This document shows, piece by piece, positions 53,852 through 61,683 of a stretch of 64,000 bases of DNA. The notes beneath the pieces were generated by a model, which had not been told where the DNA came from, ran no database searches, and was given only the letters and a program-made list of their open reading frames with translations. A program made the position numbers and the translations under genes. Positions within the stretch are counted from its first letter, which is position 1, and each line of letters begins with the position of its first letter. The stretch spans positions 79,457 to 143,456 of the forward strand of contig JAFLSD010000007.1 of the NCBI GenBank assembly GCA_022511125.1, in the 5' to 3' direction. This DNA comes from Paramuribaculum sp. GTDB lineage: Bacteria > Bacteroidota > Bacteroidia > Bacteroidales > Muribaculaceae.

Positions 53852-54982
53852 ATGGAAATCACGTCCGAAATATTGACTAAAATGTATTCCCGTCGGATAA
53901 TCCATGTCGATATGGATGCCTTCTATGCCTCTGTGGAGCAACGCGACCGGCCCGAATTGAGAGGCAAACCGATCGCCGTAGGACATGAAGGAGGTAGGGG
54001 AGTGGTTGCTGCCGCCAGCTATGAGGCTCGACGTTACGGTGTCCGTTCTGCCATGCCATCTTCAAGGGCTCGACGACTTTGTCCCCAGTTGATTTTTGTC
54101 GATGGCAGGATGAGTGTGTATAAAGAAGTTTCCGGTCAAGTGCATTCTATATTCCGTCGTTATACTGACATAATAGAGCCTCTATCGCTTGATGAGGCTT
54201 TCTTAGATGTCACTGTAAACAAGCCTAATCTCGCTCTTGGAGTAGATATAGCACGGAATATCAAGAAGGAAATCCGGCAGGAACTGGGGCTTGTCGCTTC
54301 GGCCGGTGTGTCCTATTGTAAGTTTTTAGCTAAAGTGGCTTCAGATTATAGAAAACCTGACGGATTGTGCACAATTCATCCCGATAGAGCCGCTGATTTT
54401 ATCGGAAAGCTCAAAGTAGAGGAATTCTGGGGTGTTGGCCCGGTCACCGCTAAGAAAATGCATTCTCTGGGGATACACACGGGTGCGGATATTAGGAAAC
54501 TCACTCCTGAGATATTAATCCGTGAGTTCGGCAAAGCCGGTCAGATCTACTATGATTTCTCCCGCGGTATTGATTTGAGGGATGTTGAGACCGAACATAT
54601 CAGAAAATCGGTAGGAACAGAGCATACCTTTGATTCAGACAGTTCTGATTTTGAAGAAATTGACCGACGCCTGGAACTTGTCGCAGATGAACTGATAGGG
54701 CGGCTCGAACGCCATCCGTTTCAAGGAACCACACTTACATTGAAAGTCAGATTCAGCGATTTTACCGATCTGTCGAGAAGCATCACAGAAAATAAGCCAT
54801 TTGTCGCAAAAGAATCTATTCTGAAGAGTGCCCGTACACTGATGACGACTATTGAAGCAGGAGGAAACGCCATTCGGCTAATTGGCCTTTCCGTAAGTAG
54901 GCCGTATGAAGAGAAGCCTCGTTACTGGAGACAACTCACAATACCTTTCCGGGAATATTCCGACCTCTCCGACAGTCAATAA
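53852..54982 (+). CDS. dinB: DNA polymerase IV (Y-family)
   Basis: Error-prone lesion-bypass polymerase. The 376-aa protein has the catalytic Asp-Met-Asp in IIHVDMDAFYASVEQRD, the steric-gate region, SLDEAFLDVT with the second acidic pair, the thumb HhH (VEEFWGVGPVTAKKM) and a little-finger domain. The C-terminal beta-clamp motif is not obvious. A second in-frame ATG at 53882 (MYSRRIIHVD) is a possible alternative start. No SOS box was recognised. Convergent overlap of 7 nt with the Sel1 gene. Confidence 0.93.
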   Translation: MEITSEILTKMYSRRIIHVDMDAFYASVEQRDRPELRGKPIAVGHEGGRGVVAAASYEARRYGVRSAMPSSRARRLCPQLIFVDGRMSVYKEVSGQVHSIFRRYTDIIEPLSLDEAFLDVTVNKPNLALGVDIARNIKKEIRQELGLVASAGVSYCKFLAKVASDYRKPDGLCTIHPDRAADFIGKLKVEEFWGVGPVTAKKMHSLGIHTGADIRKLTPEILIREFGKAGQIYYDFSRGIDLRDVETEHIRKSVGTEHTFDSDSSDFEEIDRRLELVADELIGRLERHPFQGTTLTLKVRFSDFTDLSRSITENKPFVAKESILKSARTLMTTIEAGGNAIRLIGLSVSRPYEEKPRYWRQLTIPFREYSDLSDSQ

Positions 54983-55626
54983 CCTAATTTCTTCAGGTTG
55001 TTCACAGCCGTCTGATTACCTTGTTCAGCCGCTTTTTTAAGCCATTTGATACCTTCTTTCTCGTTCTTCTCTACACCGGTGCCGTTGATATACATCACTC
55101 CTAAATTGCACTGAGCCTGTGCGTAACCTTGTTCGGCCGACTTTCTATACCATTCAACGGCTTTCGAACTGTTTGCCACTGTTCCCTCGCCGTTTTTGTA
55201 CATAAGTCCCAATTCGAATTGTGCCTGAGGATTACCATTCTCAGCTGAACGGCTGAACCATTTGAAAGCCTCGAAATAATTTTTTGTCACCCCTTCGCCA
55301 TTGCAATATAGAAGTCCTAAAAGACATTGAGCATCGCTGTTATCCTGCTCGGCAGATTTGGTGAGCCATTTTTCAGCCTCTTCGAAACTCTGATCTACTC
55401 CCAGACCGTTGAGATATAAACCGCCGATGACAAACTGAGCCTCTGCGTCATCGGGTATTTTGAGAGCAAGCTCCATACATTTGTCAAACATATTTCTGTT
55501 TAGAGCGGCTATCATGTCGGCCTTAATCGAGCTTTCGTCTGATGGAGTAAGGCTGTCGGCACTTACGGTGCTTATGCCTGTAGCACCAATCATAATGTAA
55601 AGCAAAATTAGAAATCTCTTTATCAT
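54976..55626 (-). CDS. Exported Sel1-like repeat protein
   Basis: The 216-aa product has a signal peptide ending near TVSADS, followed by four tandem Sel1 (TPR-like) repeats of about 36 residues between residues 62 and 214. Each repeat shows the pattern A-x-x-x-L-G-x-x-Y-x-N-G-x-G-V, for example AQCLLGLLYCNGEGVTKNY. Such proteins act as protein-interaction scaffolds. Partner unknown. The stop overlaps the dinB stop. Confidence 0.85.
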   Translation of the reverse strand: MIKRFLILLYIMIGATGISTVSADSLTPSDESSIKADMIAALNRNMFDKCMELALKIPDDAEAQFVIGGLYLNGLGVDQSFEEAEKWLTKSAEQDNSDAQCLLGLLYCNGEGVTKNYFEAFKWFSRSAENGNPQAQFELGLMYKNGEGTVANSSKAVEWYRKSAEQGYAQAQCNLGVMYINGTGVEKNEKEGIKWLKKAAEQGNQTAVNNLKKLGY

Positions 55627-55683
55627 AAAGTCGGTCTTATAAAAACATTAAGGGTGATTAGATTTAAGTTGATTAAAAGAGAT

Positions 55684-55721
55684 GGATTCGGACAGAAGCC
55701 TATAGGCAACGGTCCGAATCC
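55684..55721 (-). terminator. Two-tier hairpin after the C1 peptidase gene
   Basis: GGATTCGGAC (55684-55693) and GTCCGAATCC (55712-55721) form a perfect 10-bp stem. Its loop contains a second hairpin GCC-TATA-GGC. On the minus strand it lies 19 nt past the peptidase stop and is followed by ATCTCTTTT, a modest T-tract. Confidence 0.65.
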
Positions 55722-55739
55722 AGTATAATATCTGGGGAA

Positions 55740-56930
55740 TTATTTCATCCCTAATTTATTTTTGATTTCCTTCGGAATAGATTCTTTATTTACGTAGATG
55801 TTTAGGGTCTTTGCAAGGAAATACGGCTCGGAAACATAAAGGAAACCTCCATATTTCTGATTGTCAGTCCAAGAGTTTTGAACTTTGTAGTAACGGTTGC
55901 CTTTCACATCTTCGGCCACGCCTACAATCACCATTCCGTGGTCGTCGGTAGTGTCCTGACGGTCGAAGCCTTCCTGGCGGGATTCTTGAGTCACAGTCAC
56001 TTCTTTCACCGGACCTTTGATGTCGTAACGTTCTTTCTCCTTGTCGGCAGCCGAAAGAGCAACCCAGCGTGCTAATTCAGTACCCTCAAGGTCGGCTTCC
56101 GTTTTTTCTGCCGGAATTATTGCAAATCCTTCTTTCCAGTTGAAACCTTTTTCACTCACGTCGGCAGCCCATGCTACGGAATAACCGTTCTCGATGGCGT
56201 TGTCAACGATAGCCTTCATCTCTTCCATAGGTACGTTATACGACTGAGCGCCAAGCCAGTTGTCGGCCACTTCTATCGCAAACGGCTGATAGAACGGATG
56301 ATGAGTGAAAGATGTTACAGATACATAATCGTCCATATTCAGACCCAGTGATTTGGCAAACGACTGAGGTGTATATGTTTTCCCTTTATACTGGAAAGTC
56401 TCGGGGAGTTCGCCGAAATAAGCGTTAAGGATTCCTTGAAGTCCCTTGCGCCATGCTGTCGACAGATGTTTGTTTGGCTTGCGGTTGATCACATTCAAAT
56501 AAGCCTGCATAGCGGCTTCAACTTCACCGTGAACATGATTGTCTTCGCCATAATTCAGCCCGCGGTAAACTTCTTCGGGAACCATTCCGTATTTAGCCCA
56601 TACATAAGGAACATCTACACTTGCGCCACCCTGCGAGAAATTTGTCTTGCCGTTCGTGCGGATGAATTTATCGGCCTTGTCGTCATATGTATGCCATACT
56701 ACGAACATCTCGGAAAGGTCGACAGGCTCGCCCCCTTTTCGCAGAATTTCGTTCTCTAAAAATGAATTACTCGAAAAACACCAACAAGTGCCCGATTTAT
56801 TCTGGTCGCGAACACCATTAGTCTTGACTACTTTCAGATCCTTGAATCCGAAACCTACGGAATCTTTTGCTTCCTCCGCTGTAGCCGTTAGACCTACGGC
56901 AAGAGCGGCAGCTAATAAAATGTGCTTCAT
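55740..56930 (-). CDS. Exported C1-family peptidase (aminopeptidase C / bleomycin hydrolase-like)
   Basis: The 396-aa product has a signal peptide (MKHILLAAALAVGLTATA). The papain-like core has Q43 and nucleophile C49 in DQNKSGTCWCFSS, the catalytic His in DDHGMVIVGVAED and Asn in VQNSWTDN. The order matches PepC/bleomycin hydrolases, though those are cytosolic and about 450 aa; secreted forms are common in Bacteroidetes. It may serve nutrient peptide breakdown. Monocistronic. Confidence 0.88.
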   Translation of the reverse strand: MKHILLAAALAVGLTATAEEAKDSVGFGFKDLKVVKTNGVRDQNKSGTCWCFSSNSFLENEILRKGGEPVDLSEMFVVWHTYDDKADKFIRTNGKTNFSQGGASVDVPYVWAKYGMVPEEVYRGLNYGEDNHVHGEVEAAMQAYLNVINRKPNKHLSTAWRKGLQGILNAYFGELPETFQYKGKTYTPQSFAKSLGLNMDDYVSVTSFTHHPFYQPFAIEVADNWLGAQSYNVPMEEMKAIVDNAIENGYSVAWAADVSEKGFNWKEGFAIIPAEKTEADLEGTELARWVALSAADKEKERYDIKGPVKEVTVTQESRQEGFDRQDTTDDHGMVIVGVAEDVKGNRYYKVQNSWTDNQKYGGFLYVSEPYFLAKTLNIYVNKESIPKEIKNKLGMK

Positions 56931-57039
56931 GATTTATTTGAAATGAAATTGTTTACAATGATTTATGCAAAGTTATCAAAAAAAGTCGAATGTTCACTAT
57001 TTTACGTTATTTTTGCATCAAAATAAAAAATCTTTGCCT

Positions 57040-57780
57040 ATGATCATTACTGTTGATGAAACAAGTTCTACCAATACATTGCTAAAGGAAATGAATGCTC
57101 CCCACGGAACGGCTGTGATGGCTATCCGTCAGACTGCCGGTCGCGGTCAGCGCGGCAATACATGGGAGTCGGAGCCAGGTAAAAATGTAACACTGTCGAT
57201 TATATTGCGACCCGAAAGTCTACCGGCAGCCGATCAATTCGTAATTTCGATGATTGTCGCCGTAGCTACAGCTCGATTGGTCTCCGACTACCTGAAAATT
57301 GCCCAAGAGGACAAAAAGGTTACCGTCAAATGGCCCAACGATATTTATGTCGGAGAAAAGAAGATTTCCGGAATATTGATAGAAAACGCTATTTCGTCGG
57401 GTGCCGTCGCTTCGTCGATAATCGGAATCGGACTTAACGTAAACCAGGTCAAGTTCCTTTCCGACGCGCCAAACCCCATAAGTCTTGCCAATATTACCGG
57501 TTGCGAATATGATGTATCTGAAGTAGCCGAACGACTTGTCGAGAAAATATTGAATCTTTATGATGAAACTATCCTTGCCGGTAAAATTCCTGAACTGGAG
57601 CAAACCTATCGCTCTCTCCTCTACAGACGCACAGGCATCTATCAATGGCGCGAAGCGGAGACAGGAAGGGTATTCAAAGCTGAAATTCATGGAATCGACC
57701 CCTTCGGAAGACTGATGCTTAAAGAAGATCTCAAGGCGACACCGACAGCCTACGCATTCAAAGAAGTGGTATATCTGTAA
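57040..57780 (+). CDS. birA: Biotin--[acetyl-CoA-carboxylase] ligase
   Basis: Attaches biotin to carboxyl carrier proteins. The 246-aa protein has an N-terminal DETSSTNTLLKEM, the biotinyl-AMP loop GRGQRGNTWESEPGKN, KWPNDIYVGEKKISGIL and a C-terminal SH3-like domain. It lacks the N-terminal helix-turn-helix, so it is a non-regulatory class I BirA. I use the ATG at 57040. The frame opens 25 codons upstream, but TATTTTTG (57008-57015), the probable -7 box, lies inside that extension. Confidence 0.92.
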   Translation: MIITVDETSSTNTLLKEMNAPHGTAVMAIRQTAGRGQRGNTWESEPGKNVTLSIILRPESLPAADQFVISMIVAVATARLVSDYLKIAQEDKKVTVKWPNDIYVGEKKISGILIENAISSGAVASSIIGIGLNVNQVKFLSDAPNPISLANITGCEYDVSEVAERLVEKILNLYDETILAGKIPELEQTYRSLLYRRTGIYQWREAETGRVFKAEIHGIDPFGRLMLKEDLKATPTAYAFKEVVYL

Positions 57781-57853
57781 AAAATTCACCTCCCATAATG
57801 ATTAGAATACAAAAAAGATTAACTTTGCGATAAACATTTAAATTAACAGCGTT

Positions 57854-58924
57854 ATGAAAAAACATAATTTTTATGCCGGACCGTCAATCCTCAGTCAGTA
57901 TACGATCAAAAACACTGCCGATGCGATAATCGACTTTGCCGGAACCGGACTCTCGATACTCGAAGTGTCACACCGTAGCAAAGAGTTCGTGGCCGTGATC
58001 GAAGAAGCCAGAAAACTCGTGAAAGAGCTTCTTGAAATTCCTCAAGGCTACACAGTCCTTTTCCTCGGAGGAGGAGCCAGCCTGCAATTTTGCATGGTAC
58101 CATTCAATATCCTCAAGAAAAAGGCTGCCTACCTCGAAACCGGAACATGGGCGGTAAATGCCATAAAAGAAGCTAAAATCTTTGGAGAAGTGGATGTCGT
58201 AGGATCATCGAAAGACGAGAACTTCTGCTATATCCCCAAAGGATACACCATCCCCAGCGATGCAGACTATTTCCATTACACATCCAACAATACCATCTAT
58301 GGAACAGAAATCCGAAAAGACCCTGATTCGCCAGTTCCATTGGTTTCCGATATGTCGAGCGACATATTCTCGCGCCCGGTCGATGTGAGCAAATACGACA
58401 TAATCTATGCCGGTGCTCAGAAAAATCTCGCTCCCGCAGGCGTGACCATCGTCATTGTCAAAGACGACATACTCGGACATGTCGACCGGCCAATCCCGAC
58501 GATGCTCGACTACCGCACCCACATCAAGAAAGACACAATGTTCAACACACCTCCCGTATTGCCCGTATTCAGCGCATTACAGACCTTGCGCTGGTATAAG
58601 GAACAAGGCGGAGTGAAAGAACTCGAAAAGCACGACCTCGCAAAAGCATCCAAATTGTACGATGCTATCGACTCGAGCCGGATGTTTGTCGGAACTGTTA
58701 AAAACCCCGAAGACAGATCGATAATGAACGTCTGCTTCGTGATGAAACCCGAATATGCCGAACTCGAAAAAGAATTCATCGACTACGCATCAACCAAAGG
58801 AATCGTGGGAATAAAAGGACATAGATCGGTAGGCGGTTTCCGCGCTTCCCTTTACAATGCGCTTCCCATGGAAAGCGTCGAAGTCCTCGTCTCAGCGATG
58901 AAAGAATTCGAAGCCAAACACTGA
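57854..58924 (+). CDS. serC: Phosphoserine aminotransferase
   Basis: Second step of serine synthesis and also acts in pyridoxine synthesis. The 356-aa class V PLP enzyme has K190 in [12 protein letters not shown] as the PLP lysine, [11 protein letters not shown] near the cofactor phosphate, and the C-terminal [22 protein letters not shown] (57820-57827) is a likely -7 box. serA, usually the next gene in Bacteroidales, is absent here; an accessory element follows instead. Confidence 0.95.
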   Translation: MKKHNFYAGPSILSQYTIKNTADAIIDFAGTGLSILEVSHRSKEFVAVIEEARKLVKELLEIPQGYTVLFLGGGASLQFCMVPFNILKKKAAYLETGTWAVNAIKEAKIFGEVDVVGSSKDENFCYIPKGYTIPSDADYFHYTSNNTIYGTEIRKDPDSPVPLVSDMSSDIFSRPVDVSKYDIIYAGAQKNLAPAGVTIVIVKDDILGHVDRPIPTMLDYRTHIKKDTMFNTPPVLPVFSALQTLRWYKEQGGVKELEKHDLAKASKLYDAIDSSRMFVGTVKNPEDRSIMNVCFVMKPEYAELEKEFIDYASTKGIVGIKGHRSVGGFRASLYNALPMESVEVLVSAMKEFEAKH

Positions 58925-58983
58925 TTCAAACGAAAGAGAATAAACATCCCGAAAACGAGATAATCCCCTATACGGGAAATGAC

Positions 58984-59010
58984 AAAAGGAGCGTCGAACC
59001 CGCTCCTTTT
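58984..59010 (+). terminator. serC terminator and left boundary of accessory region
   Basis: AAAAGGAGCG (58984-58993) and CGCTCCTTTT (59001-59010) form a perfect stem with a 7-nt loop and flanking A4 and T4, so it could work in both directions. Everything to its right differs in composition from the core genes. Confidence 0.75.
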
Positions 59011-59042
59011 CCATTTCTTAAAACCCCATTATGAAACCTCTC

Positions 59043-59111
59043 TTTCAACCAGGATTCTATAGCCACTGATAAGAGAAACCCGAAGTGGTTAGTGGCACTA
59101 ACCGGTTGAAA
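59043..59111. repeat. Nested inverted repeats upstream of the serine invertase
   Basis: TTTCAACC (59043-59050) is inverted as GGTTGAAA (59104-59111). Between them lie CCACT/AGTGG and the 17-bp palindrome GGTTAGTG-G-CACTAACC (59087-59103). CCACTGATA occurs here and again near 59137 as a direct repeat. It may be a recombination site, regulator site or structured RNA. A 64-codon minus-strand frame (58968-59162) crosses it, but I see no reason to call it a gene. The 58925-59189 stretch holds no other feature. Confidence 0.5.
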
Positions 59112-59189
59112 ATGTAGACCCCGGCGGATAAACACTCTCCACTGATATCCAGTGCTAAGCATCGCCCCTTTCTCAATACCGCTTTCGTC

Positions 59190-59519
59190 ATGGTTTGTCT
59201 ATTTATTGATCACAACCATCTGAAAACTGAAAATTCCTGGCTTCAACAAAACGAAGAAAAATATGAAGTCGATAAAGCCATAATCCAAGAGCTAAATCCC
59301 CGACTTTCAGTTACCCTCTCCGGCTATGAAAAGCTCATCGATCATCTCGGTAAAGAAGGAACCCTGGAATTATTCAATGACGAAATTGAAAAAATAAAAA
59401 TATTCAAAAAGACAATAAAATCTCAAATATTTTCAATTAGAAGACTTGATGAACCCTTGTATATCCTTTATTATAACGTAGAATTTAATATAATCTATTA
59501 TGATATACGGATACATTAG
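59190..59519 (+). CDS. Hypothetical protein, doubtful
   Basis: A 109-codon AT-rich ORF whose end overlaps the invertase start by 20 nt. It has a charged helical middle (LFNDEIEKIKIFKKTIKSQ) and a tyrosine/isoleucine-rich end. No family is recognised and no promoter is visible. It may be a real small partner of the recombinase, a gene remnant, or chance. Confidence 0.3.
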   Translation: MVCLFIDHNHLKTENSWLQQNEEKYEVDKAIIQELNPRLSVTLSGYEKLIDHLGKEGTLELFNDEIEKIKIFKKTIKSQIFSIRRLDEPLYILYYNVEFNIIYYDIRIH

Positions 59520-60105
59520 AGTTAGCTCGGATAAACAGACTGTTGAAAATCAACGATTCGAGATTAATAATTTCTGTGAGAAGCAAAATATCACCATAGA
59601 CGATTGGATAGAAGAAACCATCAGTGGTACGAAAAATTATTCAAAGCGGCAACTCGGGAATCTTCTAAAGAAAGTTCATAAAGATGATATTATCATATGT
59701 AGTGAATTATCTCGTCTTGGCAGAAACCTCTTCATGATTATGGAGATATTGAATATCTGCATGACAAAAGAGTGCCGGGTTTGGACAATAAAAGACAACT
59801 ACCGACTTGGAGATGATATTCAAAGTAAAGTTCTTGCATTTGCCTTTGGATTATCTGCTGAGATTGAAAGAAATCTTATTTCTCAAAGAACTAAAGAAGC
59901 TTTAGCAAGGAAAAAGGCAGAAGGTGTAATTTTAGGGAGACCGAAAGGAAGAAAAAGCTCTCCAGATAAATATAAGCTTAGTGGGAAGGAAGTTTTAATA
60001 AAAGAGCTCATTAAAGAAAGAGTTTCAAAACGTAAGATTGCTAAAATATGTAAGGTTGACCGAAATACCTTATCAAGGTTTCTTGAAATTATGGAACTAA
60101 AATGA
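59500..60105 (+). CDS. Serine recombinase of the Mpi master DNA invertase family
   Basis: The 201-aa resolvase/invertase has the catalytic S9 in YIRVSSDKQT, ICSELSRLGRNLFMIMEIL and the E-helix region AFGLSAEIERNLISQRTKEAL. It ends in a helix-turn-helix (RVSKRKIAKICKVDRNTLSRFL). This is the architecture of Bacteroides Mpi, which inverts many promoters in trans. Function as invertase rather than resolvase is inferred from that family. No clear pair of long inverted sites is visible nearby except the repeats at 59043-59111. AT-rich, so probably acquired. Confidence 0.9.
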   Translation: MIYGYIRVSSDKQTVENQRFEINNFCEKQNITIDDWIEETISGTKNYSKRQLGNLLKKVHKDDIIICSELSRLGRNLFMIMEILNICMTKECRVWTIKDNYRLGDDIQSKVLAFAFGLSAEIERNLISQRTKEALARKKAEGVILGRPKGRKSSPDKYKLSGKEVLIKELIKERVSKRKIAKICKVDRNTLSRFLEIMELK

Positions 60106-60149
60106 GGGGTTTTATTAACTTTGCAGAAAGTAAATCTGGTGAAAAAAAT

Positions 60150-61597
60150 ATGGCTACATTTCGATTTGAATTAAATGGTCGCCCAACAAAGAATTAGACG
60201 TATGTGGTATATCTGCGTGTAACCATAGGAGGTAGATGCAAACTTATCAAAACCTCAGTCGAAATAAACCGACCATCAGATTTTAATGCTAAATGCAAGG
60301 GAGAAAATTGGATTCGTGCGGGAGTTGCAAATTCCAAAACATTGAATTCTCAACTCTCAGACATTTTGGCAAAGGCGAAAGTAACATATAAAGAACTTGA
60401 TAAGGAGGGAGAAGTAACCACAGGCAATTTGGCAAAAGAAATGAATACAGAGATTGTCTCTCCTTCTTTCATGGACTTTGCAAGAGAGCGAGCACAAATG
60501 ATTTATGATATGATAACGGTGGTTGGCGTAACTGGCGTAAGTATTGTGGCCTTATAAATAAGCTTGATGTCTTTCGGAAGAAATGTAGAATGCCGGATAT
60601 AAGGGTGGAAGATCTGACTGTTGATTTGCTTACTAAATTTGACAATTTCCTTCATAGGTGGGAAAACGAAAGTGAAGAAGGCAAACTTCTTCATCCTAAT
60701 ACCATAGAAGTTCAATTCAATATACTTCGGACATTGGTTCATCGTGCTATTGAAGTAGGAATTATGGATGCATCGAAAGACCCGTTTTTAGTTTTCAAAT
60801 ACAAAGGAGTTAAGACTATTAAAGAGAAACTCGAAGAAGATGAGATGCAGAGAATAATTGATCTTGAACTCGAAGAAAACACTTTGATCTGGCATTGTAA
60901 GAACTACTTCTTGTTCAGTTACTATTGTGCCGGTATTAGAGCAGCTGACCTAATCCAGTTAAGATGGGGCAATGTAACATCATCCGGAAGATTACATTAT
61001 CAAATGGGTAAGAATCACAAAGAACGAGACCTTGTTCTTGTTCAGCCGGCAATAGACATCCTTAAATTTTACAAAAGAGAAGATCTAAAGCCCTCAGATT
61101 ATATCTTTCCTCTTTTGTCTAATGAGGCTGAATATGCTTCATATATTACACAAGCCGATAAAGACAGAATGAAACCGGATCTTCGGCATCGGATGTATCA
61201 GGATGTATCTTCAAAGAATGCCTTGATAAATAAATATCTTAAAAAGATTGCCGAACAAGCGGAAATTGACAAACCTTTATCCATGCATATCAGCAGACAT
61301 TCGTTTGCTCATATCGCACAAAATTCGGGTGTTGAATCTTCAGCCATTAAAGACATTTTAGGACATTCCAATTTAGCAACCACAGAAAAGTATATGGGTA
61401 GCTTCGACAATACAAGAACTGACGAAACATTGCGTAATGTGTTTGCAAAGACATCCGAGAAAACCAAATGCCCGGATAGGCCTGAAATGTCAAAAGAAGA
61501 ACAGGCGATAGAGCTTCTTCGCGGAATGACCCCGGAGCAAATAATGTCAATAATAAGTGCAATCAATAAATATGGAATCTCGCTTCACAAAAAATAG
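60150..61597 (+). pseudogene. Tyrosine integrase, disrupted by an amber codon and a 5-bp duplication
   Basis: Reading from the ATG at 60150 gives MATFRFELNGRPTKN, then TAG (60195-60197), then the same frame continues TYVVYLRVTIGG, an Arm-type N-terminus. At 60504-60513 TATGA is duplicated (TATGATATGA). Removing one copy restores the frame into NGGWRNWRKYCG and on to the end at 61597. The catalytic domain is intact: Arg in YCAGIRAADLIQL, H-x-x-R in HISRHSFAH, His in LGHSNLATTEKY and the Tyr of the same motif. Repaired length would be about 480 aa, typical of Bacteroidales integrases. TAACTTTG (60116-60123) is a likely old -7 box. Confidence 0.88.
61541..61572 (+). repeat. Imperfect direct repeat, copy in the integrase 3' end
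   Basis: The 32 bp coding IMSIISAINK plus one base match 63035-63066 at 29 of 32 positions. Similarity extends upstream at codon level (MTPEQ against MAQER). The copies flank the AAA/DUF4143 gene, 1.49 kb apart. Confidence 0.7.
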
Positions 61598-61607
61598 CGG
61601 ATATAAA

Positions 61608-61639
61608 TTTGATAAATTGAGAAAATACTCATATTTTTG
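61608..61639 (+). promoter_or_regulatory. Promoter of the AAA/DUF4143 gene
   Basis: TTTG (61608-61611), a 20-bp spacer and TATTTTTG (61632-61639) fit the Bacteroidetes consensus. It lies just past the integrase stop, and the predicted start site falls inside the adjacent inverted repeat. Confidence 0.65.
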
Positions 61640-61640
61640 T

Positions 61641-61678
61641 ATTCCAAAAAAATGTCATAAATGTCATTTTTTTGGAAT
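61641..61678. repeat. 14-bp perfect inverted repeat at the AAA/DUF4143 transcription start
   Basis: ATTCCAAAAAAATG (61641-61654) and CATTTTTTTGGAAT (61665-61678) are perfect inverted repeats around a 10-nt centre that includes ATGTCAT direct repeats. It occupies all of the space between the -7 box and the ATG at 61684. It could be an operator for a dimeric regulator or a leader hairpin. Confidence 0.75.
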
Positions 61679-61683
61679 GAGCT

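Noticed and set aside
58968-59162. 64-codon minus-strand ORF at the left edge of the element
   Set aside because: It crosses the nested palindromes and part of the serC terminator, and shows no domain or signal. The symmetry explains the region better.
60195-60197. Amber codon read through by suppression or pyrrolysine
   Set aside because: No suppressor tRNA or pyl gene is in the window, and other genes here end in TAG-free or normal stops. A nonsense mutation is simpler.
60504-60513. Programmed frameshift in the integrase
   Set aside because: The site is a 5-bp tandem duplication, not a slippery heptamer with a stimulator, and a separate amber codon already interrupts the gene.
61641-61678. 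Inverted repeat as a rho-independent terminator of the integrase
   Set aside because: The stem is mostly A-T pairs, the T-run is within the stem rather than after it, and it follows a good promoter that faces the ATPase gene.
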